Source: Prostheceraeus crozeri | Taxonomy: Eukaryota > Platyhelminthes > Polycladida > Euryleptidae | Reading direction: 5' to 3' | Assembly: GCA_907163375.1 (NCBI GenBank) | Contig: CAJQUW010009196.1 | Span: 1-64,000, forward strand | Length of the DNA stretch: 64,000 bases | Shown here: one piece after another, positions 23,285 through 32,846 of the stretch | Layout: each line of letters opens with the position of its first letter | Numbering within the stretch: the first letter of the stretch is position 1 | Program-made: the position numbers and the translations under genes | The notes under the pieces: model-generated | Database searches by the model: none | What the model was told of the DNA's origin: nothing | Seen by the model: the letters and a program-made list of their open reading frames with translations, nothing else

Positions 23285-24109
23285 ATGGATAAAATTAAAG
23301 CTGATAATCAAAAAAGAATTAAACAATTAGAAGAGTTAATAAAACAAAGAAATATTATGAAAGAAAATCATCTTCAACATAGAATGATAAAAGCTGGTAT
23401 TCAATCTGATATGTTTGAAAAAATGCAGCAAACCGAGCAAGTAAAAACTGATTTTGAAAAAACTATGGAACCATTTAAAACTCTTGAAAAAGAAAGTACA
23501 AATAATGATAAACAAATTGATATAACAGATCCAGAGCACAAAACTATATTAGATGACTATGGATTACTAGAATCAAACATTAATAAGAAATTACCAAAAT
23601 CTATGCAATTTGAACATTCTATTTCATTTATAGATGGAAAAACAATACCTAGATTTTATCTCGGTCAAAAAGAAATATTTCCACAACCTTTTCGAAGTAT
23701 AATTTTTTCACCAGATAAATCTCCTTTTAATTTAGATAGAAATTTTGTTAATCTTTTAAGAGGAGCAGATTTAAATAATTATGCTGTAGAAGATCTCATA
23801 AAATATAAAGCCATGTTAGACAGAGTTGGTGCAGTAAAATCTCTTAGACGTTATAAACAATTAGAAAATTTATTATCAACGGGAGTTAAAGTAGGGAAAG
23901 GTTTATCTGAAAAACAGAAAACAGAAACAACCATATTTTTACCAGATGATCCACAAGAATTACTAAATAGATTAAATATTTTAATATCTTCAATAAAAGA
24001 AGGACATAATTCTAGTTTCAATGAAATTCATGCTATATTGAAAAGACTGTTAGAAAAGAAGATTCTAAATGAAGAGGATTATAAAAGTGTAACGAACCGA
24101 ATGTTCTAG
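23285..24109 (+). CDS. Polinton conserved protein of unknown function
   Basis: Start at MDKIKADN, preceded by TATTTTAAAA; 274 residues. The N-terminal 70 or so residues are predicted coiled coil (KRIKQLEELIKQRN...). The middle holds FYLGQKEIFPQP and NLLRGADLNNYAVEDL, and the C-terminus holds FLPDDPQELLNRLNIL then EGHNSSFNEIHAILKRLL. I recognise the last pattern (LPxDP..L..RL..L..S...G......E...IL..LL) from Polinton and adintovirus-like elements, but no function is assigned. Its stop codon runs directly into a GGGC-TTC-GCCC hairpin at 24109-24119. It lies between the membrane protein and the capsid genes, which suggests a virion or assembly role. Confidence 0.65.
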   Translation: MDKIKADNQKRIKQLEELIKQRNIMKENHLQHRMIKAGIQSDMFEKMQQTEQVKTDFEKTMEPFKTLEKESTNNDKQIDITDPEHKTILDDYGLLESNINKKLPKSMQFEHSISFIDGKTIPRFYLGQKEIFPQPFRSIIFSPDKSPFNLDRNFVNLLRGADLNNYAVEDLIKYKAMLDRVGAVKSLRRYKQLENLLSTGVKVGKGLSEKQKTETTIFLPDDPQELLNRLNILISSIKEGHNSSFNEIHAILKRLLEKKILNEEDYKSVTNRMF

Positions 24110-24119
24110 GGCTTCGCCC
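24109..24119. repeat. Mini-hairpin GGGC-TTC-GCCC at a gene end
   Basis: Perfect 4-bp stem with TTC loop, overlapping the last base of a stop codon. It sits in a larger unit: the preceding CGAACCGAATGTTC (24092-24105) is a slightly imperfect partner hairpin, so the whole matches the double-hairpin unit at 28527-28552 and 31167-31192 read on the other strand. Confidence 0.8.
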
Positions 24120-24185
24120 GTAGCTGAAATATGTTGTTTCTAATTTTTTTTTAAAAAAATATTTATTTAAAATTTTAACTAAAAA

Positions 24186-24955
24186 ATGTGTTCAGCAGAT
24201 TTAGACAAAATTAATAATCATTTAGAAAATTTGACAGAGATTTTGGGTTCATCAAAATTTAGTACGACGTTAAAAATTATAACAACTACTTCACACACTT
24301 GTAATTTAGAACCCATTCTACATTTGGAACAAAATAAAAATTATCAAATTGCATTGACTAGTTTCTCTACATTTAACACTATTCAAAACGTTATCAAAGA
24401 TGTGAATGATCAATTTAGATATTCTACTGATAAAGGCAAAACGTGGAAAGTACTAACTTTTCTTCCTGGTTCTTACGAAGTTGAATCAATATCAAATGAA
24501 ATTAAGAGACATTTAGGTATACCATTTAGAGATAAGAAACAATTACATTTTGCAGTTGAACCGGCAGTTAATAAATTTTCTCTTACTTTAGACGAAAATC
24601 ATCAAGTTGATTTTAATCATGATAGATCATTGTCAAAGCTATTAGGATTTAATAAACAAACCTATAGTCAAGGTTATCATTTAGGTGAGAAGATTCCAAA
24701 AATAACTGAAATAAATTCAGTTGTTGTACATTGTGACATTATTGAAGGAGGATATATAAATGGTAAATTGTCAAATTTAATATTCAGTTTTCCAGCTTTT
24801 ACTGTAACCATTGGTTTCCACAAACATTAATATATTTTCCTATTACAAGAAAAACTATTAACAACATTAACATTAGAATCACTGATGAGAAAGGACAAGA
24901 AATAAATTTTGGAGGTGAAGAGATTATGATAGATCTTTTGGTTCGAGAGGTATAA
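24186..24955 (+). pseudogene. Polinton minor capsid (penton-type) protein, fossil
   Basis: The region starts MCSADLDKINNH after an A-rich leader. Recognised blocks in order are YQIALTSFSTFNTI, LPGSYEVESISNEIKRHLG, SLSKLLGFNKQTYS and VVVHCDIIEGGYINGKLSN. These are characteristic of the single-jelly-roll minor capsid proteins of Polinton-like viruses, which form the pentons at capsid vertices. The gene looks broken once near its end, so it is treated as a fossil. It lies just upstream of the packaging ATPase, a frequent neighbour in this family. Confidence 0.75.
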
Positions 24956-24959
24956 ACTC

Positions 24960-24992
24960 CCGTTCGGGAGGTATAAACTCCTACGCGAAGCT
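24960..24992. repeat. Hairpin cluster after the minor capsid gene
   Basis: CCCGTTCGGG (24960-24969), GGAGGTATAAACTCC (24968-24982) and GCGAAGC (24986-24992) lie side by side; AGAGGTATAAACTCC also precedes them. GCGAAGC is a sequence known for forming an exceptionally stable single-strand DNA mini-hairpin with a GAA loop. Confidence 0.7.
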
Positions 24993-25067
24993 AGAGAAGT
25001 TTAATTTTCTTCTTCTTCTTTAGAAACAAAAAATTAAAAAATTAAAATTGAAATTTTTTATTAAAAA

Positions 25068-25816
25068 ATGAGTGAAGTACCCCCATTTAATAAAAAAAAA
25101 CTTAAATTTAATCATCATCCAAATTTATCTAATAAAGTTTTGTCAGTTATTTGTGGAAGATCAGGTTGTGGAAAAACGTATCTATTGTTTAAAATTTTAA
25201 CGACTCCAAATTTTTTGGATTATAACAATCTTATAATTTATACAACAACGGCAGAACAACCCGTCTATCAATTTTTAAAATATGGATTTGAAAATAATCT
25301 TAAAAAAACAGCAATTGCTTCATTATTCAAAGAATATGAAAAATCTGAAGATGAAGAAGAAATAAGTTCGTGGTGTGAAGAAGCAACAAAAATAATCAGT
25401 TAGTCGAAACCAATAAAAATAAGCATATAAAGATACAACTAATAGATGATAGTGGTAATATGCAAGATCCTAGTAAACTAGATAAAACAATGAAACATTG
25501 TGTAATTTTTGATGATTGTGTTAATGATAGAAATCAGTCAGTTCAGAGAAATTATTTCACAAGAGGTAGACATAATAACTGTAGTGTTTTTTATTTAACA
25601 CAAAGTATGTATTCATTAGACGGAAGTGTTATTAGAAAGAATGCAAATATATTTATACTATTTGAAATAAATGCAAGAAACTTAAGTGATTTGTTAAGAG
25701 ATGTATGTGTAAGAAATAAAGATGAATTTAAACAATCGTGTAACAATGCTTGGTCAAAAGATTATGGATTCATTACAATTACTATTGATAAAAAAATTCA
25801 TGATAGAGTTATCTAA
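25068..25816 (+). pseudogene. Polinton genome-packaging ATPase, fossil
   Basis: The N-terminal part has a clear Walker A (CGRSGCGKTYLL) near residue 32. A later part has a Walker B-like VIFDDCV, then RNYFTRGRHNNCSVFYLTQS, the family's sensor-like block. This is the FtsK/HerA-type ATPase that packages DNA into the capsid in Polintons and related viruses. The overall length fits the family. The gene looks broken about once in its middle and is treated as a fossil. The ATG at 25068 follows TTTTTTATTAAAAA, the recurrent start-side context. Confidence 0.85.
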
Positions 25817-25952
25817 CAATTGTTCTCTGACTGAAAGTCGATAGAACATTTGTTTACCGAGTGATAAAAAATATACAAATATAGTGTTATAATATTTTAT
25901 TATTTTTTATTTTATGTATATATCAAATTTGTCTATCTTAGAAATTAGAAAA

Positions 25953-28900
25953 TTAAAAAGGTTCAGTAGTTATTCCATCAGGTAAAATTTTTCTTTTATC
26001 ATCAAATGGATCTAATGCTAATTTATGTTCCTCTTTTAAATACATTTTATGTTTTTTTGAATTAAGTCTATAATTACATGCTGTTTTTATTTCATTATTA
26101 AATAATGCATTTTTATAATCTTGAAATGTCATTTGATTAGCCACTGATGCCTTTGAAATTCCTTTTAATGTTTTATGTGTTTTAATATTATTAGTTGTAT
26201 CATAACAGCAACATTCAGATTTTAAAAATATAGCTTCTGTTATGAAATCTTCATTTCCTTCTAATTCATCTTTTACTTTACATAAATCAGAAGGATGAAT
26301 GATATCTTTTATTTTATTAATTTCTTCATCAAGTGTAGAATTATACGGTATTGTTAATTCTAAGAAAACAGAATCGGTATCTGTAAAGTGTAATTTATAG
26401 TTTTTGCCATAAGCAGGTGCTAAATAATCATATATAAATCTATACATAAATAGTTTAGCTAATTCTAATATAGTGAAACCAATGAAATTAAACTTATCAT
26501 GTTTTACGCTAATTCGACGTAAATGTACAGCACATAGTTCATCACTAAATCTAGTAGTTCTTTTATATGTAGGTTTCCTTGTTAAATTTTGAAACCTATC
26601 TTTATCATGAACTATTTCAATATTTTGTCTATTACGCACATTTTCTAAAGTCTTCCCATAAAATGCATTATTCATTAATTTGAAGAACACGTTTCCAAAA
26701 TCATCTTTATTTCTTTTAGCTATTTTGCGTTTTTCAATATTGAACTCTATATAATTTTTTAACCACCTAGATTTTTGATAAAATAGTTTTCGATGTATTT
26801 TGGTGAGAATCATTCCATGATCTAAATACCAATCTAGCATTCTTCCTTCAACAACATACTTTCCTTTATTGCTTTGTGTTAACATAAGTTTTTTTGTTGG
26901 TCTGTATTTTTTAGGAATTAAAGATTTTTGATAATCTGAAAAATCTTCTATATTAGGAATTTTGTTTTCGGGACAGAAAGGAAAATATTTTGTTTTATCT
27001 TTTATTTCATCAGGGTATACTAAATCAACTTCATATATATAACCATGATTATAATTTCCATCATATGTTTTTTGATAATCAAGAATATTACACCATGACA
27101 TTTCACCTGTTGGTAATTCTTGTATCATGCAAGAAGAATATAAGCTATTAAAATCATAATATAACAAATAGTTTTCTCTCATGATTTCATCAACTGCTGC
27201 TTGACTATCTTCATTTGATATAAGTCCTTCTATATTTTGATTAAACAATTTTATAAACTGATCACTTTCTTCTGGAGATAAAGGTTTCATTATTCCATAA
27301 TCATCAGGATTTACTTTTTTATTGTAACACTGTACATAACGATTACCTAAAACTGATGAAACTCCACCTCTAATTCCAGATTCAAAAAATAATAATTTAT
27401 CATATGTATTTTCTTTATAATGTTTAAGTTTAACGGACTTTGTCCTAGAGCCATCGGCTTGAACACCAGTATGTTTTAATCCTGCTAGCCATGTTAAACC
27501 TGGTGTAGAATAACAATAACATGGATCTATTCCGTAATATTCTAAACACATGTCACGAAAGTTTTCGAAAAGATCAGCTAGTATTAATACATCTATCTGA
27601 AGATATTTCATTGTATAATCATACATTGTTCTACAATTTAACTCTCTCCAATTCTTTCCAGCTTCTGCATAGTCTTCGTCAGATAATTGTGATTGTTTTA
27701 ATGTTGATTTAAATTTATTTATTGGAGGAAGTTGTTCTTCTTCCATAATTTTATTCACAGAATTAAAATCTCCAGTTATATCAGTCTTCGACTGTGAGCC
27801 GCAGGCTATGTACTCATACGGAAATATTCCTTTTAAAGGTTTTAAATTATATTTATTTAATATTTTACATTGTTCAGATTTCAAAGTTTTTCCCATAACA
27901 TCTAATGAATAAGGAGTAAAAAATCTAAATGCATCTAAAATTCTAATACAACCTAATTGCATTGAAAAATATTCTTCTTCTGTTTTACAAAGTACATTTA
28001 TTTGTTGTTGTTGTAATTTTTCAGATGAAAATAAATCTTTCATTACTAGATGGAAATCATATTTAGAACCATTATAGAAATATAGAGGAACAAAGTTATA
28101 TTTAAATTTATTAGCATTAAGATTACAAGAGTTATGTGCTACACCTCTATATAATCCATTTAGATGATCATGATCTTTTACCTTATCAAGATATCTACCT
28201 TTGCCATTTTTATAATTTTTTGTAAATTCTTTTCCACAGTAATAACATTTTGTTTCATTAATAAAATTAAATTTTTCTTTTTCTGTTAATGGCATCATTG
28301 GAATATTTGTTTCAAGCAATTGTGAAAAATAATTTTGTAATTCTTCTACTTTCTTTGTAAACATTTCTGAACTATCTTCACCATAGTATTGAAAATATTC
28401 TGATTTAAATAATTCAGGATAATTTGAATGAATGTACATTCCCCAACATAATGGTTTTTGTTCAAATAAATATTTTTCTTTGCTTTGTTCAGGTGCACTT
28501 CTTTCAGAATTATCATTTTCAGAATCGGGCGAAGCCCTGGAACTTTCCGTTCGATTTTGTGTCATATTAACATTATATGCTTCAAAATCACAATAAATAG
28601 TAAAGGGTACTTTATTTTTAATATACCATTTATTATATTCTAAATAATCATCTTTAGGAAATGTGTTTCTGACTGCTTCATTTTGTTGGCAATTCTCCAA
28701 ATGTCTATTCATTTCTTCTTTAGTTCTAAAACTTGTCATACATTGGAGACAAGGAAAATTGGCATTATCTGAAGTTTTTGTGAATATAGAAACATCTTTA
28801 CACAATATAAAATGACCCTGATAATATAATATATTCGCTTGTGCTGGCTGTTTTGTCTGTTCTAGTTTTTCAAATTTATCTTTATATATTTCATGTGTTT

Positions 28901-30431
28901 CATCAATTTCTTTTGTAAGATTAAATGTATTTCGATGAAAATTTTGATTTAATATTTGTAACTGATAACTATATTCTTTATCATATTGTTCTTTATATTG
29001 TTGTAGACATTTTTTTAAAGATTCATTTATTTTTTGATTGGTTTCATTTTCTTCATTATTTAATTCTTTATTGTCTTCATTTAATTTTTGAATCGTTTCT
29101 ATCTTATTTTGATATTTATGGCCATATTCTTGTACTAATATTTTTGTTTGTTGTTGATAATCTGTTTTACATTTTTCTAAAATTTCATTTAAATTTTGTA
29201 ATTTTTGTTGATATTCTAAAGATAAAGATAAATAATCGGTATCATAATCATAATTATAATTACGTCCTTTATAATTATTATGACTAATCATTATTGGTGA
29301 TAGTGTTTTTATAATTTCAAATTTTTCAGTACATATTATATTTCCTTGGTAAAAAATATTATGATGCAAGTAATTTCCCCTATCATTATATACTATTTCT
29401 GATTGACATAAATTTTTATTATTCAAATAAAATTTTTTTGAATCTGAGTAAAGTGGAGTAATTTTACCAATAGAAACATAATTCACATTTAATTCAAAAA
29501 CATTTACTTCTATTAAATTTTTATTCTTTTTATGAAACTTTTTTAACCTATTATAATCATATGGAAATTCATCTAAGCCATCAGAAAGATCAAATTCATT
29601 TATGTATTCTTCTTTATTGTAATGACTTAGTCTTTCTTTGTGATATTTTGCAGGATGTAAATGTGCTATAATACTCCACAGAAAACAATAATCATCTTCA
29701 TTTTTTATGTTGATTATTTGTGGTGAACTGAAAGGCAAAGGAACATAACTACCACCAGCATTATTTTTATATTTATCAATTACTATTTTCTTAGATAGTA
29801 TTTTAACAAATCTCCAACCAGATTCACGTAACTGGGCTTCAATTATACAATTTTCTAATTTAAGTATCATCGATTCAAATATGGGTTGTATATCATTTAC
29901 ATTATGAATTTCTTGTGAATTTGTAAAATGTCCTTGTATTATTTCTTCAGGAATTCCATCAGGTCCATTTTTTGTATAAAGTACTTCTACATTCATATAA
30001 CATTTGAAAGATTTCTTAAATATATTATAAAAGTTTGTTAATACTTTATAAAAAGTTTTATCGGTTTCATTATGTTCAACAGATTCATTAAATAAATATT
30101 TTATATCTGTTACCGCTTCATCGGTTCGTTCAGCTTCATCAAATTCATCAGTATCGCTAAATAAATATCTTCCATCTGGTAGGGTCTCATATTCACTATT
30201 AAAAACTTTTTTATATTCCGAATGTGAATAATCATCAAACATTTTTTTAACTTTTATATCAGTAGGTAATGTTTCTAGATAGTTTTTATAACTATTTAAT
30301 TTTAATATATTTCCTTCATCAACTCGTTCTACATTTTGTAAATGCAATTTACTATTTAAATGAGATTGATAACTTCTTTTTGTTTGCAACTTTTTTTTAC
30401 ATAAGTTACAATAAAACTTGGTATTTTCCAT
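25953..30431 (-). CDS. polB: Protein-primed family B DNA polymerase (pPolB)
   Basis: The open frame gives 1492 residues from the ATG for MENTKFYC; an in-frame ATG 17 codons upstream (30482) is also possible. The downstream one has the A-rich leader typical of this element. In order: a C2H2 zinc finger (CNLCKKKLQTKRSYQSHLNS), a long coiled coil, a second finger (CLQCMTSFRTKEEMNRHLENC split over C-x2-C...H-x4-C), and exonuclease motif I (YCDFEAYN). Next come a CYYCGKEF...DHDHLNGLYRG...NSCN endonuclease VII/HNH-like block, FYNGSKYDFHLV, and YLQIDVLILADLF. The polymerase motifs follow: YYDFNSLYSSCM, KLMNNAFYGKT and FTDTDSVF. Such enzymes copy linear DNA from a terminal protein primer. It looks complete. 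Four hairpin elements of the kind listed separately lie within its coding sequence. Confidence 0.95.
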   Translation of the reverse strand: MENTKFYCNLCKKKLQTKRSYQSHLNSKLHLQNVERVDEGNILKLNSYKNYLETLPTDIKVKKMFDDYSHSEYKKVFNSEYETLPDGRYLFSDTDEFDEAERTDEAVTDIKYLFNESVEHNETDKTFYKVLTNFYNIFKKSFKCYMNVEVLYTKNGPDGIPEEIIQGHFTNSQEIHNVNDIQPIFESMILKLENCIIEAQLRESGWRFVKILSKKIVIDKYKNNAGGSYVPLPFSSPQIINIKNEDDYCFLWSIIAHLHPAKYHKERLSHYNKEEYINEFDLSDGLDEFPYDYNRLKKFHKKNKNLIEVNVFELNVNYVSIGKITPLYSDSKKFYLNNKNLCQSEIVYNDRGNYLHHNIFYQGNIICTEKFEIIKTLSPIMISHNNYKGRNYNYDYDTDYLSLSLEYQQKLQNLNEILEKCKTDYQQQTKILVQEYGHKYQNKIETIQKLNEDNKELNNEENETNQKINESLKKCLQQYKEQYDKEYSYQLQILNQNFHRNTFNLTKEIDETHEIYKDKFEKLEQTKQPAQANILYYQGHFILCKDVSIFTKTSDNANFPCLQCMTSFRTKEEMNRHLENCQQNEAVRNTFPKDDYLEYNKWYIKNKVPFTIYCDFEAYNVNMTQNRTESSRASPDSENDNSERSAPEQSKEKYLFEQKPLCWGMYIHSNYPELFKSEYFQYYGEDSSEMFTKKVEELQNYFSQLLETNIPMMPLTEKEKFNFINETKCYYCGKEFTKNYKNGKGRYLDKVKDHDHLNGLYRGVAHNSCNLNANKFKYNFVPLYFYNGSKYDFHLVMKDLFSSEKLQQQQINVLCKTEEEYFSMQLGCIRILDAFRFFTPYSLDVMGKTLKSEQCKILNKYNLKPLKGIFPYEYIACGSQSKTDITGDFNSVNKIMEEEQLPPINKFKSTLKQSQLSDEDYAEAGKNWRELNCRTMYDYTMKYLQIDVLILADLFENFRDMCLEYYGIDPCYCYSTPGLTWLAGLKHTGVQADGSRTKSVKLKHYKENTYDKLLFFESGIRGGVSSVLGNRYVQCYNKKVNPDDYGIMKPLSPEESDQFIKLFNQNIEGLISNEDSQAAVDEIMRENYLLYYDFNSLYSSCMIQELPTGEMSWCNILDYQKTYDGNYNHGYIYEVDLVYPDEIKDKTKYFPFCPENKIPNIEDFSDYQKSLIPKKYRPTKKLMLTQSNKGKYVVEGRMLDWYLDHGMILTKIHRKLFYQKSRWLKNYIEFNIEKRKIAKRNKDDFGNVFFKLMNNAFYGKTLENVRNRQNIEIVHDKDRFQNLTRKPTYKRTTRFSDELCAVHLRRISVKHDKFNFIGFTILELAKLFMYRFIYDYLAPAYGKNYKLHFTDTDSVFLELTIPYNSTLDEEINKIKDIIHPSDLCKVKDELEGNEDFITEAIFLKSECCCYDTTNNIKTHKTLKGISKASVANQMTFQDYKNALFNNEIKTACNYRLNSKKHKMYLKEEHKLALDPFDDKRKILPDGITTEPF
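27435..27459. repeat. Double mini-hairpin inside polB
   Basis: GGAC-TTT-GTCC (27435-27445), spacer TAG, then AGCC-ATC-GGCT (27449-27459). It lies in frame in the polymerase, in the stretch around GVQADGSRTKSVK between palm-side blocks. Layout (stem, TAG spacer, stem) matches the other double units although the bases differ. Confidence 0.75.
27784..27807. repeat. Mini-hairpins inside polB
   Basis: GTC-TTC-GAC (27784-27792) and AGCC-GCA-GGCT (27797-27807), four bases apart, encode the segment ACGSQSKTD of the polymerase. Both loops are 3 nt. Confidence 0.7.
28527..28552. repeat. Double mini-hairpin inside polB
   Basis: GGGC-GAA-GCCC (28527-28537), then GAAC-TTTCC-GTTC (28540-28552). Nearly the same 26-base unit occurs at 31167-31192 and, inverted, at 24092-24119. 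It encodes NRTESSRASPDS in a low-complexity, probably surface-exposed part of the polymerase. Confidence 0.8.
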
Positions 30432-30547
30432 TTTTTTAATTTTTAAAGAAAAAATTTGTGTTTTAATTTTAGATATAAACATTTTAATATCAAGGACTTG
30501 AGTGTTATTTTATATTATTATATATTACACGTTCTTTAGTTATTTTT

Positions 30548-30645
30548 TTTCTTTATCATATTAAGTTTAATCACATTAAGTTTTATCATATTAAGTTTTA
30601 TCATATTAAGTTTTATCATATTAAGTTTCATCATATAATGTTTTA
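30548..30645. repeat. Tandem 15-bp array upstream of polB
   Basis: About six units of ATTAAGTTTTATCAT, the outer ones degenerate. The array lies between the polB start and the end of the 30650-31910 region, so it may act as a promoter or spacer for polB, or be a passive A+T-rich expansion. Confidence 0.8.
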
Positions 30646-30649
30646 TCAA

Positions 30650-31910
30650 AAGATAATTTAAATTTATTTTCACTAACTATTGATTCTTCATCATCATAAA
30701 TTGATTCTTCATCATCATCATAAATTACACTTTTTGGGATTGGATACCATTCCCTGATAGGAATATCTAATTCTAAATTACATTTCTTATCTGATAATAA
30801 TATAATAGAGAATAATATTGGTCTTTGTTCTCTTTTGGAAAATTTAATAACACCACTATAATCTGAATCACTTTTAGTTTTTATTAAAGATGATAAAATT
30901 TAAAATTGATTAGATGTAAATCCTAATTTAAATTTTGTAGACCCGACACATAGTTGTCTAGCAGTATCTTCAACTATACCATCATTATTATTTTCAATTG
31001 TAAGAAAATGAAATTTAGATAAATCTTTATAATTACTAATATTTTTATAATCTTTTTTACCATTTACACCATTTTCAGATATTTTTGAATCATCATCTAT
31101 ATTATCATCATCTATATTATTATCATCTATATTATTATCATTATTATCATAAGATTCTTTAAGATCGGGCAAAACCCTAGAACCTTCGGTTCGTTTATTA
31201 TGATTATGGTCATTGTTAATAGTATAAGGTGTAGTCCACATATAAATTTTCTCTTGTTGAGCTAAACCATTTATATAAGATTTTAATAAATTAATATTTA
31301 AGTTGGAATATAATCCTATATACGTATCATCATCATATCTTTGGGGCATTTCTAATGTTTCTTGTTTATAAATTGTGTCTCTATAATATACTTGACATAA
31401 TAATTCTTCATTATGTTTTTTACTCTCTATGTGAATGTTATATTGATTTTGTTCATCAACAAATAATCTTATTTTTTCTTTGGAAAAAGATTTTAATTTT
31501 TTAACTAATTCTTTAATATTGATATAATTAATAATTTTATTTTCTATCCAATCAGTATTACTAATCGGCAAAACTGCTCTAATAAAACCGAAAACATTAT
31601 TATGACCTATTATAACCATATTTTCTTTATTTAATTCAACATAAGCTACATCATTATATTTGCTTACAATCTCCATAAATTTAATAAATGGATCACCTGG
31701 AAATAAACAATAGTTAGTTTCTATAGAAGGTAAACCTTTAGTCTGTTCTCTAAATATTTCGGCTTGTAATTCCAACAAAAGATTAACATCTATACATGGA
31801 TTATTATTATTATTATCAAAACATTTATTTTCAAATCCCGTTGATCTCGTCGAATAAGAAGAACAGGATGATGCGGACGAATATAATTTTTTTAAATTTG
31901 GGGTTTCCAT
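30650..31910 (-). pseudogene. Polinton protein of unknown function, fossil
   Basis: The start is METPNLKKLYSS after an A-rich leader. The N-terminus is Ser-rich, followed by a folded-looking domain (PFIKFMEIVSKYNDVAYVEL; NMVIIGHNNVFGFIRAVLP; IRLFVDEQNQYNIHIESKK), then an Asn/Asp low-complexity stretch that contains a double hairpin unit, then FHFLTIENN and, toward the 3' end, VIKFSKREQRPILFSI and an acidic tail. It looks broken about once. I do not recognise it with confidence. The alternation of short hydrophobic strands with a DDD-rich linker loosely recalls DNA sliding clamps, and its place just upstream of polB on the same strand would suit a replication role, but that is a guess. Confidence 0.5.
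31167..31192. repeat. Double mini-hairpin inside the unknown gene
   Basis: GGGC-AAAA-CCC (degenerate, 31167-31177), spacer TA, then GAACC-TTC-GGTTC (31180-31192). It encodes KRTEGSRVLPD on the minus strand between Asn-rich and Asp-rich runs. Confidence 0.8.
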
Positions 31911-31956
31911 TTTTTTATTTTTATTAGAAAAAAATTTATTTTTTTATTGTTAAAAG

Positions 31957-32844
31957 ATGATGTTACCAAATGTTGGTGGAGGTGCATATATCCCGAATAA
32001 TCGTGAATTAGAAATAGAGATAGAAAATTATATCATGAAAACTGGAGACGTTTTATCTGGTCCATTGCATCTTTCTATTCTTCCGCAACAAAATACAGAG
32101 TTAACAAATAAACAATATGTTGATACACAAATCAATTATTTAAAAGAAAAATATATAAACGATGTTTTGGTTCCACTGATGAATGAATTGAAGTTGCTTA
32201 AACTTAATGACAAATCATTAAACGAAAAATTATTAAAACTTGATAAAGAGGATAGAGAGCTAGAAGCAGATATAGCAAAACTTTTTAAAAAGATTTCTGA
32301 ACAATCAAAAATTTTAATATTACTTTCTTTAAATTTAAAATCTGCTGTAATTAAAAATAAACATCAGATAAAAATGTTAAAAGAACAATTAGAAGATGAA
32401 ATAGAAAATCTACCTGAAAGAATTAAAAAAAATTTAAAGCAGTTACAAACTACATTCCAAAAAAGTGTTGATGAATTGAGTTCTAAAATTACTCAACAAA
32501 TGAAAAAGATGAATAGAATAATAAATGAAGTAAACTCACTTAATCAAAGAGTTGATAAAATGAAAACTCTTAAAATCAATTTAGAAAATGAATTAAAGAA
32601 AAATTTACAAGAAAACTCTAAAGAAAATAAAGAACAGTTAGATTCTGTTAAAAGACAATTAGATGTTCTTAAAATTAAGTTAAATGCTCTTAAAACGGCA
32701 TTGAAGATTAATCAGCAGAAAATGCAAGTTAATAGAAAAGAAATTAAAGTACATCACACGCCGCTTGACGCAATAGATAAAGTGCAACAATCAATTAATA
32801 AAGTTATCTCGAAGTTGTTGTCCATTCACAAACGTAAATCTTGA
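31957..32844 (+). CDS. Coiled-coil, fibre-like virion protein
   Basis: 295 residues starting MMLPNVGGGAYIP. Residues about 27-60 read MKTGDVLSGPLHL then NTELTNKQYVDTQI, the G(D)xxSGxL...P....xxxxxYVD pattern found at the shafts or bases of phage tail fibres and in proteins of several Polinton-like viruses. The rest, residues about 60-285, is almost continuous coiled coil rich in Lys, Glu, Leu and Asn, ending in a basic tail. A trimeric spike or fibre is a reasonable inference. The gene lies divergently from the 30650-31910 gene with only 46 bp between, so the two share a promoter region. The frame looks intact and stops just before a hairpin cluster. Confidence 0.65.
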   Translation: MMLPNVGGGAYIPNNRELEIEIENYIMKTGDVLSGPLHLSILPQQNTELTNKQYVDTQINYLKEKYINDVLVPLMNELKLLKLNDKSLNEKLLKLDKEDRELEADIAKLFKKISEQSKILILLSLNLKSAVIKNKHQIKMLKEQLEDEIENLPERIKKNLKQLQTTFQKSVDELSSKITQQMKKMNRIINEVNSLNQRVDKMKTLKINLENELKKNLQENSKENKEQLDSVKRQLDVLKIKLNALKTALKINQQKMQVNRKEIKVHHTPLDAIDKVQQSINKVISKLLSIHKRKS

Positions 32845-32846
32845 TC

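Noticed and set aside
24109-24119. Bacterial rho-independent terminator
   Set aside because: The element is in an animal genome and many copies lie inside genes without a following T-run. A 3'-end role is possible but not this mechanism.
28925-29287. 120-residue hydrophobic open frame inside polB
   Set aside because: Antisense shadow of the polymerase coiled-coil region, caused by A+T-rich Lys/Asn/Glu codons.
30650-31910. Firm call of a PCNA-like sliding clamp
   Set aside because: Only a loose resemblance in strand pattern; no diagnostic motif seen, so left as unknown.
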